Shown in pieces: positions 43,417 through 53,430 of a stretch of 64,000 nt of DNA. Within the stretch, counting starts at the first letter, position 1. Each line of letters opens with the position of its first letter. A model generated the notes under the pieces. It was not told the DNA's origin. It saw nothing but the letters and a program-made list of their open reading frames with translations, and did no database searches. The position numbers and the translations under genes were made by a program. Source of the stretch: Lophium mytilinum (lineage: Eukaryota > Ascomycota > Dothideomycetes > Mytilinidiales > Mytilinidiaceae); the NCBI GenBank assembly GCA_010093605.1, contig MU004184.1:250179-314178 (forward strand). The letters run 5' to 3'.

Positions 43417-43740
43417 ATGATGGGAGACGCAAAAGAAGATTCACGAAAGTTTGTAGCGCCTCAACCCACCAGACTTCATCGCGCGAAATCAGGAGGAGGA
43501 GTGAAAGCCGAGGACGTCTCTGGCCAAGACCATGCTAGGTATCATCCCGGACCAGGGCATGGACATATATTTGCTGGGGATGAATCTAAGGTGTTTTATA
43601 CAGGCACGCGAAGAAAATCTCTGTCTGTGCTTCCCGTGGTGTACATATTATTAGCGAATGGAAGGCCGCGACAATCGACGACTCCGATAGTGCGTCCTTT
43701 CATCAACACGGGGCTTTGCTACGAGCTTTCGGAGGGCTAA
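43417..43740 (+). CDS. open frame, 107 codons, unknown
   Basis: The frame starts MMGDAKEDSRKFVAPQ. It is hydrophilic, with HARYHPGPGHGHIFAG in the middle and a more hydrophobic tail. The first half looks coding-like. No domain or intron support is seen. Confidence 0.25.
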   Translation: MMGDAKEDSRKFVAPQPTRLHRAKSGGGVKAEDVSGQDHARYHPGPGHGHIFAGDESKVFYTGTRRKSLSVLPVVYILLANGRPRQSTTPIVRPFINTGLCYELSEG

Positions 43741-43906
43741 CGATTACCTAGGATATATGTAAGGACGAAGAGATCCCGGCTGGCTGAATGCGCGCTGCCA
43801 TCAAAGTCACTCATCTCCTACCATAGACACGAGCCAAAATATAGAACCGAAGAGTGAACGCAGAGGGAGGCGAACATTCTCAATCTCGGCTCGAGTAACG
43901 ACTCGG

Positions 43907-44317
43907 GTGCTTAGATGGCTGCAAATTGGATACCCCAGTATTCGCTGGACGAAGACACAATTACTCGAAATTTCGCACGGCCTTAAATTACCTTTAATAG
44001 GCTCCATATCGGGAGAAGACAACAGCACAAGGAGCGTGAGCACGAGCGAGATTACGACGTTCTTCTCAAGACGACGAGGCGTTCCAGGATGCTTTTCCAG
44101 TCCCGACATTCCTGTTCTTGCGGGCAAAGCCATCAACCAGGCGAGGGACGAGTACTGCAAGCAGTGGCGCGCTCTCACCTACCGTCTGGGTTTCCCCGGA
44201 GTTCCGGATCCCCTAGACGCACCGATTCCACACGGGAAAGGCTATGGAGCCAAGCGAGCCCGAATCAGGGACCAAAATGACGATTTGCAGGAGGTGTTTT
44301 CCGAAGAGGAGGAGTGA
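43907..44317 (+). CDS. hypothetical protein C-terminus, 136 codons
   Basis: The last ~65 residues look like real coding sequence: INQARDEYCKQWRALTYRLG, then PGVPDPLDAPIPHGKGYG, then a basic and acidic tail (AKRARIRDQNDD, VFSEEEE) typical of nuclear proteins. The N-terminal half is less convincing and may belong to an upstream exon or intron. A minus-strand frame overlaps but has weaker composition. No family is recognised. Confidence 0.4.
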   Translation: MLRWLQIGYPSIRWTKTQLLEISHGLKLPLIGSISGEDNSTRSVSTSEITTFFSRRRGVPGCFSSPDIPVLAGKAINQARDEYCKQWRALTYRLGFPGVPDPLDAPIPHGKGYGAKRARIRDQNDDLQEVFSEEEE

Positions 44318-45649
44318 TGGTGCGACCCCGCCGTCATCGATGGGTAACCGTTGGTTTTCAACAGTGCCACCCCGAGATATTCATCTATTATTATCTTTGG
44401 AATTAGTTTGCCTCTCTACGACAGGAGTTGTACGACATCGGGGACGAGTTCCAAGCCCTGATCTTTCGGGACAGACTAGGGACCCGAAGGGAAATCCCAA
44501 GATCTACTCAGCCGAAAGATAAACAAGAAAATGGGAGCTAAGGATCCTATCAGGGCACCTAAGGCAGTCGAGATCTTGACTAACTACTAGCATAAGATCC
44601 CATGGAAGAGAATAATGCCACAAAAGCTACGGTCGAGAAGATCTACCGCCACGACCCGCCACCCTACGTCACCATTCCTCATAGCAAGTTCAGCATCGTG
44701 GAAGATGGGAATGAATGCACCCGCCTATACCACTTCACTGTTATGGAGCCTGTACTGCATAATTCTACTCGGGCACCGAAAAATAGTAAAGGTGGATATG
44801 GATCTCCACGGGACATCTGACTCAGCTTCTGATAACAGTTCTGGATTCGAGATAACATTCACTTTAAGCTCTGGCTCCTCTGCACTCTATGCGAGGACGG
44901 TTCTGTTGCTAGCTAGCTTGCAGCGTGAATTCGAGGCTCGTGTCGTGACCGTACGCCTCCAGGTCCATTATCCCGAGCCACGCCCGTGATCTCAGGTTTC
45001 TTGTTCCAAGCGTCTCGCGATCTCGACATTTATGTGATCGGTGAGGGTCCCTAGCGAGACCTTCTGACAATGAGGCCTGAGGAGAGAGACGAAATATTTG
45101 CGGCGCCAGTCCTCCCAGTCCTCCCAGTCCTCCCAGGCGCAGCACTCAGCCCACCGACTTTCCAGTCCGCAACGCACCCCGAGCAGTTTTGGATTTAGAC
45201 CGTCCTACAGAAGGCACCTAGTGACGGCGACGGAAGTAAGGGACACCTACACGATAGATTGCCCTCATACGGATATTCGCACTTCGTTCCTGTCGCGCAA
45301 GGAGCCATCGCCGCACCCTGAGGACTTGATGCCAGGGAGGTAAAAACGAGTCACATTACTGCTACCCCGAGGGAAACTTCGGCAAGAACTAGATACTAGC
45401 GGCCGTTCTAGAGTTGGAAGTATTCTGGAAGTCGTCTTCGGAGGCAGATCCTCGATCTACGCAGGCCAGCGCGCTCACTTGGAGCCGAGTTACGAGGGAA
45501 CTCTCTTTGAAGCTCCTCAAAACAAGAACGTCGGACTCAAGGACGCTATGATTAAGGACAGCAATACTCAGGGCATCATGATCGAGGAAAAGAACAATGG
45601 AAACTCCACAGATTGCTGAGCTGAGCTATGCAGAGATGTACAGCAGTGA
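44318..45649. other. unrecognised frames and a 9-bp tandem repeat
   Basis: The 72-codon frame 44602-44820 (KIYRHDPPPYVTIPHSKF) looks partly coding. A minus frame at 44992-45177 holds a helix-like VSLGTLTDHINVEIARRLEQ. At 45110-45138 'CAGTCCTCC' is repeated three times. Around 45430-45600 a plus frame reads SSIYAGQRAHLEPSYEGTLF. None can be assigned. Confidence 0.35.
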
Positions 45650-45967
45650 AGCCGCGTCTTCCGTGATACTCCAAACGGCACCGCATGCCGCGCCTCCGTC
45701 GACGGCGGTCCGCTGGCCGGACGACACGAATCAAAGGGCGAGTTCGGCTTCTTCGTTTTAGAAGACTACTCTGACGGGCCGCCTTCAACGCGCTTGCACC
45801 CAACGATCTTGGACTCGCTCCAACCTCCCACAAGCGCAGAGAACTTGGAGCAGGAGAACGAAGACGCCGAAAACCCTCTTTCGGAGGTGACTTCCGAGAT
45901 TGAAGCTGGCAAGAGTGACCTCGAAAAGCCTGTCGCTGGTCGTCCAACCTCTGAGACCGCCTTGTAG
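45650..45967 (+). CDS. exon-like open frame without ATG, 105 codons
   Basis: The frame is open between stops. It reads VFRDTPNGTACRASVDGG, then FGFFVLEDYSDGPPST, then an acidic Ser/Glu tail (NLEQENEDAENPLSEVTSE) before its stop. Residue use is coding-like and there is no ATG, so it is probably an exon. The minus frames over it are Arg/Ser-rich shadows. No family is recognised. Confidence 0.4.
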   Translation, partial: SRVFRDTPNGTACRASVDGGPLAGRHESKGEFGFFVLEDYSDGPPSTRLHPTILDSLQPPTSAENLEQENEDAENPLSEVTSEIEAGKSDLEKPVAGRPTSETAL

Positions 45968-46176
45968 GCCTGGTCGAGGACGTAACCAAAGTCGACGACA
46001 TGCCAAGCCAAACGTCAGACCTCCCGTCCGGGAAGGTGACACCTTACTTGATGTGGAGGAGGTAAAACTCCCGATTCACGTTGAGAGGAAATGGAAGACG
46101 AGGAACGGCCAGGCATGCATCGTGGCGGCTTCGACTTTGGCGCAGTCTATGGCAGCAGTTAGCATCTTTAGTCCTA

Positions 46177-46560
46177 TCAACAACACAGACAGCAGGGAAG
46201 ATTGCGACCTTGAAAGACCTCCTCTACGACCGGTCCCATGATCTTTAGTGCGGCCTCACACGCGTTGTATCTCAGGATGACCTTGCTCTCGTCGGTGGTC
46301 AAGAGGTCCCCGATTGACTTCCCACGCCCAGCACCCGCGAACAGACCATCTACCTTCAGCACGCGTCGCGCGGCAAAGCGATGGCGTTCTGCTCCTGTCG
46401 CGGTTTTGTACTCGGCGTCCGAGAAGTCTCGACAGGGTGAGGTGGCGACGGCGTAGGGGGCACCGACCAATTTCTGCCAGGTTGGCTCAACGAACTGCTT
46501 GACGACGCGTTCGAAGTGGGCGGCGCTGCAGCTTGAGGATATGCCTGTCCTAGCATCTAG
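46177..46560 (-). CDS. exon-like frame, ~97 codons, unknown
   Basis: The minus frame (46470-46177) reads ATGAERHRFAARRVLKVDGL, FAGAGRGKSIGDLLTTDESK and VILRYNACEAALKIMGPVVE. The mix of helix-like and basic segments looks coding. The upstream frame (to 46556) is Ser-rich. I cannot assign a family. 'GAGRGKSIG' is not a standard P-loop. Confidence 0.4.
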   Translation of the reverse strand, partial: LDARTGISSSCSAAHFERVVKQFVEPTWQKLVGAPYAVATSPCRDFSDAEYKTATGAERHRFAARRVLKVDGLFAGAGRGKSIGDLLTTDESKVILRYNACEAALKIMGPVVEEVFQGRNLPCCLCC

Positions 46561-46946
46561 ACGCTGGACAAAGCCAGCTCACTCCGGCCAGGCGTTGGAG
46601 GGCAGGGTTTGGTGTCGAATGTCGAAGCTCAAGTGATTAGCTAAGCAGCTGGTAGTGAGGCGACGAGTTAGAAATGTGCTGGAATAAAGCGTTCGCGCGC
46701 CTCCTAGATTGGTGTTGAGGTGCTCGGTTTCAGTATGGAGATCTTTGAGGCGTGGTTCGGCTGGATATATGACTAGAGCGAGGCTAAGGTGGAGGGTGAG
46801 GAGTGAGAGGGCATGAGGGATTAGAATAGCTGCTCACTTACTCGAGCCCGAGCCTCATCTGTAGTTTGACCCTAATGATTGATGGGTCCACCGTGGTACA
46901 AGTTTGAAACACGATGATGAAGTGAAGGCACACCGCCCAGGTACTC

Positions 46947-47177
46947 TTGAATCTGCAAGTGGACCGAATTGCCCAGTATGGTCAGTCATCCTTGACGTTA
47001 CCGGCGAACGCATACGCATGCGAGGTACCAATTGGGAAGATGGGTGCTGATGGCCAACTGGCAGAGTCTGGTTCGGTGAAAGATCGCGCTGAGAGATGTA
47101 AGAAGCTGGCGTTTGTGAGCTTCCCCTCAACCTCTTCGTTTGGATGGCTCGCCCAGGTCGAGCTCGAGGGAGGATAA
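46947..47177 (+). CDS. open frame, 76 codons, unknown
   Basis: The frame reads NAYACEVPIGKMGADGQLAE and SVKDRAERCKKLAFVSF, then ends ELEGG. Composition is coding-like. It may be the tail of a longer gene. A 105-codon minus frame overlaps it. Confidence 0.3.
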   Translation: MNLQVDRIAQYGQSSLTLPANAYACEVPIGKMGADGQLAESGSVKDRAERCKKLAFVSFPSTSSFGWLAQVELEGG

Positions 47178-47462
47178 TAAAATGCTGAGGGGGCTTTCAG
47201 ATCTCTTGCGATGAATACACATGGATATGTAGAGTAGAGCAGCGGTGTTAATTGGAGTGTTAACACGCTCCCATGCATGAACGCAGGAGGTAGCCACAAT
47301 GCAACCCCGCGACCTCCATTACAGAGACTTCCAGGGATCTAGCGACTAAGATACAAATTCTTGTGATGAACAGTGATAAGAAATGAAGAACGAGATGCTG
47401 GAGAACATTTACACACCCCGCAAAAAGAAATAATTCACTCCACAAAAAGATTCACCTACTCT

Positions 47463-47476
47463 GCGATTAGAACTCC
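47463..47476 (-). promoter_or_regulatory. degenerate B-box behind U6 copy 2
   Basis: Right after the T7 run, the minus strand reads GGAGTTCTAATCGC. Its GTTCTAATC part differs from the B-box core GTTCRANNC at one conserved position. It sits within ~10 bp of the terminator, closer than in copy 1. The call is weak. Confidence 0.3.
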
Positions 47477-47479
47477 AAA

Positions 47480-47630
47480 AAAATGTTGAAGCAACTCTTT
47501 GATAGAGCGTGTCATCCTTAGTGCAGGGGCCATGCTAATCTGGAAGATATTAGTTTTGAAGCTGAGTGACGGGGGGATGGTACACACCTTCTCTGTGTTG
47601 TTTCAAATTGACCAAATGCCCGAAGGCGAA
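47480..47630 (-). ncRNA. U6: U6 spliceosomal snRNA with a 48-nt spliceosomal-type intron
   Basis: On the minus strand the U6 5' hairpin, the TTGGTCAATTTGAAACAA segment and ACAGAGAAG are followed by a 48-nt insert (47540-47587), then ATTAGCATGGCC, the internal stem-loop and a T7 terminator (47477-47483). The insert starts GTGTGT, has CTAAT nine nucleotides before its end, and ends CAG. Removing it restores the exact U6 sequence of the copy at 16.4 kb. mRNA-type introns in U6 are known from fission yeast and several other fungi. They are thought to arise when a lariat intron is inserted near the catalytic site of U6. The 3' stem differs from copy 1 by a few bases. It is probably active after splicing. 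Confidence 0.93.
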
Positions 47631-47640
47631 GGGTCTTATT

Positions 47641-47658
47641 TTATAGTAAATATATAGG
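47641..47658 (-). promoter_or_regulatory. TATA element of U6 copy 2
   Basis: The minus strand has the same CTATATATTTACTATAAA element as copy 1, at nearly the same distance from the 5' hairpin. Flanks beyond it differ between the two genes. Confidence 0.8.
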
Positions 47659-47699
47659 TTGAGTGGAGGACGGTTGGTCAGTGCGCTTTTGTTTGGGCG

Positions 47700-49528
47700 C
47701 CCGGCACCACCACGGCACTAGGGTCCGCGACAACTTCGGCTCTTGAGTGTTCAATGACATCGTCTCATGTAGGAGCTATTGCAGGGTGCTGCTCTTGCTC
47801 AGCTTGGTGATTGAGGAGAGGCAGCGCGCCGCAGCCACACGGGTTTCTCTACGATCCACGAATCTCCTCTCAATTAGTTGTCGCATCCCTTGCGTAGTCG
47901 CCTTGTCCCTCCTTCTCTCCGTCCAGATCCTACGCCTCCGTCACCTCTAGCCGCCGCTATCACTGTCTGCGCTTTTGTCACCTCATTCGCATCCTCTGCC
48001 ACCTCTTTCACTTCCACTATCACCCGAACGTGGGCAGCCACCCCGTCAGATGCTCCCTATTTATCCAATCGATATAACAATCAAACCACAGAATGCCTTT
48101 CCAGTCGTCTTTGCGCCCAAAACAGTCACCTCAACGCCGCGGGCTGAACTTCTATCCCCATTGTCGCGGAACCAACACAAGACCAATCCACCGGGCACTT
48201 CATCTCGCACCCCGGAGAGTATCTAGGCTTCCACCGGCACCGTCGAATATTAAGGATGTAGGAACACGAAATATAAGCCTCGACATGATGGACAGAAGAC
48301 CGCTGGACTCTAGAACTATATTAGGTTGAAGTCGATACGTAGCCGAAATTTAGTGGGTGGGGGAGATACAAGGAATTCACAGAGAATAAGTTTAATTAAG
48401 CTGTCCGAGGATGGTGAATACAAAGGGTATTAAGAGAGGTGCATAAAGTTTAAGCAAAGACAAAGTGAATCAAGAAAGTATCGGACTGAGAATTGACTTT
48501 AACTCTTAATAGAATGATGCTGGATATAAGCAACCATGTTAGTCCCATTTCCTTCGCCAGCGCCCGTCCAAGAGTTAGAGCACCTCCATGTCTTCCGCAA
48601 GCTCTCATCGTCCACCAAATCCTCCAGGGCCACTGTGGCGTTCTCACTCGGGAGTAGTCCTGCATTCCATGCCTCTCACAGACCTGTCGCCGGGGAAGTG
48701 CAATCTACTAGCTGCGCGAGACAGCAACGATGCTGCTGCTTACTGGCATTCCGTCCAGTATTGCCAGGATAAGGCTGAACGGTCTTACTATATTCGTGCG
48801 ACATTTTGGACATCTGTTGCTTGAGCGCTATTGCTAAAGTAGGAAGGGGGCGACTAATCATGTAAGAGGTCTTGTAACTAGGCGGAGAGACTATAGGGCG
48901 ATCGTGGGCACCAGGTACAATGAGGAGAGCGGATGGAAACCACCTGCCATCGAGTTGAGGTATCCTGGGCCGTTGAAAGGGCTTGTACGTCTCTAGAGGA
49001 GCATAGGACTGTCAAGACGAGATTCTGATGTCAGTTGCGACGCGGCGAGGGGGTGGTGATTATCGCCATCATCCAGACGAGCCCAATGCTGAAGTGATTG
49101 CTGTTTTTAGGGCACCAGTAAAGAGTAAAGTTAAGCCTCTGGGGCCTTAGTGACAGTGGATGGTGCTGTCATGAGCATGCGCGTCACATTTAAAGGTGCT
49201 TAGTTAGGGGGTTGGTCGAGTTATGTGGCACAGTATGAGCGAGAAGTTAAGACGTAAAGGTGCCAGGTGTAGTCGAAGTGCTACGTGATGACTGACGCTG
49301 GGCTTCCTGTATCCTCCCAACTCCATCTCACAAACGACACCCCGAGAGCTTCGTCCCCTATCCCCAACCGGATCATCATTGTATCCTTTGGACGGGGTTT
49401 GCGAGAGACGACTCGTAATCCAGGCCACGGACTGCCAGAGCTGCGCGGACGTGCGGAGGAACCAGTTGTCAATTCAGTTGAGGGGCGATCAGCATCTCTA
49501 CATGGAATCAGATGGGCCACTTGTAGAT
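47700..49528. other. no recognised gene
   Basis: Frames of 60-90 codons on both strands (47878-48226 plus, 48536-48824 plus, 49204-49520 minus) have no motifs. Around 49045-49150 a plus frame without ATG reads HHPDEPNAEVIAVFRAPVKS, which may be an exon remnant. Confidence 0.4.
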
Positions 49529-49790
49529 TTATATGAGTGGCAACTTACCGAGCAGTGTGTCGTTGGAAAGCTTGGGCAAACCAAGGAATGGTCTGGTAGG
49601 GTGCTTGATATTGAGAGGCTCGTGGTCGGGTCCCTCAAACTCGTCGAGAAACGGCTGATATATGGCGTCGATGGCCGAGGGCCGCTGCGTGGGTGTGTAC
49701 TCGAAAAGCTTCGAGGTCAGATTGATGGCACTGGGGTCGGCTCTGCGGAACACCATCTAGATTGTGCGCGATGTGAGGATATGACTAGAA
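49529..49790 (-). pseudogene. GSK3-type protein kinase C-terminal fragment
   Basis: The minus strand reads VFRRADPSAINLTSKLFEYT, then PTQRPSAIDAIYQPFLDEFE and, more weakly, the tail of the domain (HPTRPFLGLPKL). Fungal GSK-3 kinases have [35 protein letters not shown] at the end of the kinase domain, with the Arg of subdomain XI (here TQR) conserved. The piece starts just after an in-frame stop where the family has the K-V-F-R entry, and all catalytic motifs are missing. It runs on ~20 residues past the domain and stops. It is a dead fragment of a signalling kinase. Confidence 0.85.
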
Positions 49791-49799
49791 AAAACTGAG

Positions 49800-50539
49800 T
49801 GTCTACCAACCTCGTTCCGAGGCAACTCCAACTACCCCGACATATTAACAGGCTCAGGCTTCAGCGATCACCTTCGGAGATCTCTAAATCGTAGCTCGAA
49901 TCGCTCTCCGTGTCTGGCAAAAGGCTGCTTTCGTCATTTGCAGCTTCAGCACGCGAATATTGGTCCTAGACGGAAGCCTCGGGGTCTACCTGCAGCCTCC
50001 TTGGACGCAAATACGCGACCATTTCCTTGTCGAGCTGCTCCTACATCAGGTTTAGACGGCCGGCTCCGCTACCGCAGCGACCTTATGTAGCTGACTTCCG
50101 CTCCACGCGGTTGCCGCCAGCGTGCGGCCACAGCACGCCGAATTCTCAGCGCGGTGGGATGTAGCAGTCCATTTCTAGCCACCCTTCTCTCCCTTGTCTT
50201 CACTGGAGCGTCTGCTGCTGTTGTACCCGCGGTTGCTGCTGTCACGCCGGGTGTCGTTGTCGTAGTGGTTCTCGTCCCACAGCTTGGCTAGCTGGCTTGA
50301 GCGCAGTCCATGGCCTGGACACCCCTTTGCGGAATCTACTCATGCTCTGGCGGACTCACTACCTGGTGGATCCAGGCCAGAAGGTGAGTTCGGGGCTTAA
50401 TCTGTAGAGGTGAGATCGAGGCTTGATCCAAAGAGGTGAGACACGTCGAAATCCGAGTCCCAGAGGTTCCGGCGCTCTCCTTGGCTCATCTAGTACCATG
50501 TCTTCATCGGTGCTTCGACACCAGGCAGGACATGACACT
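49800..50539 (-). other. unassigned coding-like stretches
   Basis: On the minus strand about 50290-50190 reads LAKLWDENHYDNDTRRDSS, then NRGYNSSRRSSEDKGEKGG, an Arg/Ser-rich tail. Around 50040-49990 it reads EQLDKEMVAYLRPRR, slightly like the C-terminal LDxEM-x-Y motif of REF/Yra1 proteins. The pieces are in broken frames. I do not assign them. Confidence 0.35.
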
Positions 50540-51455
50540 CTGTTGCGTCCTTGTCCGTCGCCCTCCTGGATAGTCATTGAACGGGACATAGACTTTCTCT
50601 TGCGTCTTCGTCGGGCGCCTGAGGTCCTGGCAGTCAGGGATGACCTTCACTGCTTTCTCGAGCAGCTTGTGGCGCTCAAGCTCTGGGAGAGACAGCCCGA
50701 GGAGCGGGCGATCTCATCCAAGGAAGGCAGCAGGCGCGCAAATTACCCGATCCCGACACGGCGAGGGCACTTGCGGTAGCGGTATTCACGAGAGTTGACA
50801 CCGCGATCGACGTTCATGGGCTCCTCGATCAGCCCGTGGCGCTCACTGTCCTGGCGCTTGCGGTAGCGGTATTCACGGGTGTTCACGCGACGTCCGAAGT
50901 CATCTTACTGGGGTGGCGTCGAAGGGGATGTCCAGTCTTGAGGCAGATGCTGTCGTCGCCCTATGCATCCGAGCAGTCTTGCAATGGTCCAAACGCGCGT
51001 GGCATGACGGGGATGAGCTTCATGACCTTCACAACCAGCTTGTGGCGCCCATCCTCGAGGTCCTTGCGGTAAGACTATCCACCGGTGTTCACGCGACGTC
51101 CGAAGTTGTCGTACTGAGGTGCCGGCGAAAGACATCTGCCGACAGTTAGTACATGTTTGAGGGAGGATAATGAACGACAAACGTACCTATATTCGTCGGC
51201 GGGAACCACGTTACTCATCCTGCTCTTCTGGGTAATCTCTTGGATTCGCAGATTTAGAGCGTACGCGTCAAGCTGCTCGGTAGTCATACCAGCGGTGATG
51301 GCGGTTGGGAGGCCCATCATTGCGGCAGCCTGGTTGTCCGTGGTATCGGCCCAGCGGTGCGCTTCTTGCGTCGGCGGTTGCCATCGGCGTTGACTAAGAT
51401 GACAGTCAGCGACGCGACGGACAAAGACAACGCTCGTAGGGGTTGACTCACGGTA
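50540..51455 (-). pseudogene. branchpoint-binding protein (SF1/BBP, Msl5) fragment with two introns
   Basis: On the minus strand the order follows fungal SF1/BBP: NADGNRRRKKR, then (other frame) MMGLPTAITAGMTTEQLDAY and ALNLRIQEITQK, NVVPADEYR, SPAPQYDNFGRRVNT, a broken REYRYRKxLEDxRHKL-type segment, and ERHKLLEKAVKVIP followed by RRPTKTQEKVYVPFNDYP at the entrance to the KH domain. Two introns remain: 51394-51451 (GTGAGT...TTAG) and 51136-51186 (GTACGT, perfect TACTAAC, CAG). The helix-forming REYRYRK/ERHK segment is present about three times (51120-51000, 50920-50820, 50800-50640), so it was amplified locally. The KH core, the zinc knuckles and the Pro-rich tail are missing. The frame is broken at several points. 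SF1 recognises the intron branch point. Confidence 0.88.
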
Positions 51456-51539
51456 ACTTGAAAAAAAAGACTTTATCACCACGGGTTGTGGGATCGTACC
51501 CATCCAGAGTCAGTCAGGGCGCTGGTGGATAGTCGAGAC

Positions 51540-51660
51540 GGAAACTATGGTGAAGGAGGTGGACTGGAGGTGAGGTGGACTAGTGATGAAGCGGACCAGA
51601 GGTGAGGTGGACAGGAGGTAGGGCTGGACTGGTGGTGGGCAACTCTCGGCTACTCTTTAG
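51540..51660. repeat. degenerate GGTGAGGTGGAC repeat
   Basis: About four to five purine-rich units built around 'GGTGAGGTGGAC' or 'GGAGGTGGACTGG' lie upstream of the SF1 fragment. They are imperfect, with spacing of roughly 15-25 bp. Confidence 0.55.
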
Positions 51661-51768
51661 TCCGACGAACCAGTCCGGTAGGTGAAGCGAGAGACAGTGT
51701 CACGTGACCATTTCAAAGAGTGCTACGACCAGGTCCAGTCTTGTTCAGGCTCCCGTCTGCATCAGCTC

Positions 51769-52212
51769 TTAGGATACAATGTTACAGTACAGGGGCGAGT
51801 CCGACCACGCCGAAAGACGAATTGATGTTGAGCTGCCCAGTGAACCTGACGCCAACGTTGTTGAGATTCTTCCCTTGAACTTCGACAATGGAGACATTCC
51901 ATCCGATAGATTTTCCACCTTGAGGGTCTTGAAGTCGGTTCGAGAGTACTTTCCATCGTTCCCTGACTGTTTCTTGACTGACTTGTTTCCAGGCCGATGC
52001 TCTCTCCATTCGTATCCTGCGATAAAAGATGCATTGCCGACGTAATCTTCGACGACGTCTTTTCGCATAAACCTCCAAGGCCTGTCAAGTGCCTTCCCTG
52101 GGTTTGACCAGTCTCCAAAAAGACTGCTGTCACTCGCATCGCCACGGTGCGACCCGTCAGCCTTTGGGGCGACGGCATCCGATACTCGGTCTTCAAGCTT
52201 GAAATCAATCAT
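51769..52212 (-). CDS. open frame, 148 codons, unknown
   Basis: The frame begins MIDFKLEDRVSDAVAPKADG and contains DASDSSLFGDWSNPGKALDR and YEWREHRPGNKSVKKQSG. Composition is acidic/polar and coding-like. The other two minus frames and one plus frame are also open here, which weakens the case. No family is recognised. Confidence 0.3.
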   Translation of the reverse strand: MIDFKLEDRVSDAVAPKADGSHRGDASDSSLFGDWSNPGKALDRPWRFMRKDVVEDYVGNASFIAGYEWREHRPGNKSVKKQSGNDGKYSRTDFKTLKVENLSDGMSPLSKFKGRISTTLASGSLGSSTSIRLSAWSDSPLYCNIVS

Positions 52213-52724
52213 CCCCCGAGGAGGCTGTTACGACCAAGACCCCAAACTTCTGCGCTGCCGCCTCTCTCACTTGCAGAGCGACATGACCTAGAGAAAAGCC
52301 GGCGACTTCGGTTGATCCTCACGCACGAATGAAGGTGCCGACGACGGAGAGTGTGGTCTTGCAAGACCGGCTCTTGGGCTGCAGTTCATCAACTGAGGAA
52401 CTTCTTCATGTTTGGTAAACGACATACCCCTCTTGCCTCCGCCGAGATGTTGACGCGACAAGACCCTATCTCGTCCGACCTTGAAGAGCTCCTCGTATAC
52501 GTGGGGTGGGAGCGCGCTGTCGTCGCTATCTTTTTCTCTGCGCCCCGGTTCCCATCACGTTTCAGTCCTCCGGTCTCTTGAGGATTATCGAACGCCAGAG
52601 GAGGTATACTTGTCATGTACTAGCTTATTAAAGTTAGTGCCACGCCCCCGTCCTGCTCCTCTACCAGGTCTAGGATTATACCTTGCGAGTACCGGTGACG
52701 GGGAGGCCTGGATCTCTGACCTGA

Positions 52725-53018
52725 CGCACTCCGACTGGAAATTTATACGCAGTACCCTCCACCTTTTGGCTCCGAGAGGTTCACCGCTTTAACCTCTTCG
52801 AGAACGGTCCAGACATCAGGTCGGCTCTGTCCCTCACTGTCGCAAAGCCTGACACCATCTGCGAGGTCTACAAGTATCCTGATACTAACGATGACCGTGT
52901 CGCTCATGATACAGGTGAACTTCACTTGCTGACCAAGGCCTCTTTCACTCTCCTTATCACTTCGACCGCACGTGTAACAGTCTCATGTTATTCAAATCTA
53001 TGGTTAGGACCCGAATAG
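52725..53018 (+). CDS. exon-like open frame, 97 codons, unknown
   Basis: The frame lacks an ATG. It reads GNLYAVPSTFWLREVHRFNL, then FENGPDIRSALSLTVAKPDT, then EVYKYPDTNDDRVAHDTGEL and a Thr/Leu-rich tail. Residue composition is strongly coding-like. I do not recognise it. Confidence 0.4.
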   Translation, partial: RTPTGNLYAVPSTFWLREVHRFNLFENGPDIRSALSLTVAKPDTICEVYKYPDTNDDRVAHDTGELHLLTKASFTLLITSTARVTVSCYSNLWLGPE

Positions 53019-53430
53019 TTGGACCACGTTTGGCGCAAAGGGAGATCCCATCAAGGTCAAGAAAAAGAGAGACGCTGTTGGACTGTTATTTAAGCCTTCT
53101 AAAATTGCCAAGCATGCTGTGCGGAGGAGATAAGTCATGTTGCATGCTCGCCAAATTATGCATGAGGACGACAAGAAGAAGTATAAGGAGCTGGTGAAGC
53201 TGTTCTACAGGAATGACGACGAGGAGGAGTATCTTGGTCAGTTGGGCTAGGTTACTAGTACAACCAGTTCGGGTTCGAACCCTGCTGGACGTCTCAGAAG
53301 GAGTACCGTGCCCTCTACCAGAGCAAGAGGGTTAACGTGGAGAGTGACCCCTGCCGCTCATTAGACGCGAACTACAAGATGTACGACATTGAGCTTGATG
53401 ATAGTCGTCCGCTTAACGACCGTTTCTGAG
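53019..53430 (+). pseudogene. unassigned lysine/glutamate-rich coding remnant
   Basis: In one frame the plus strand reads DPIKVKKKRDAVGLLFKPSK and, after a stop, QIMHEDDKKKYKELVKLFYR with an acidic NDDEEEYL. Another frame further on reads YKMYDIELDDSRPLNDRF and stops near 53428. These look like pieces of one decayed charged protein, perhaps together with the 52725 frame. No family is assigned. Confidence 0.35.

Noticed and set aside
53235-53305. tRNA-like GGGTTCGAACCC sequence
   Set aside because: The T-arm-like sequence lacks a matching acceptor and anticodon arm and lies in a decayed coding stretch.
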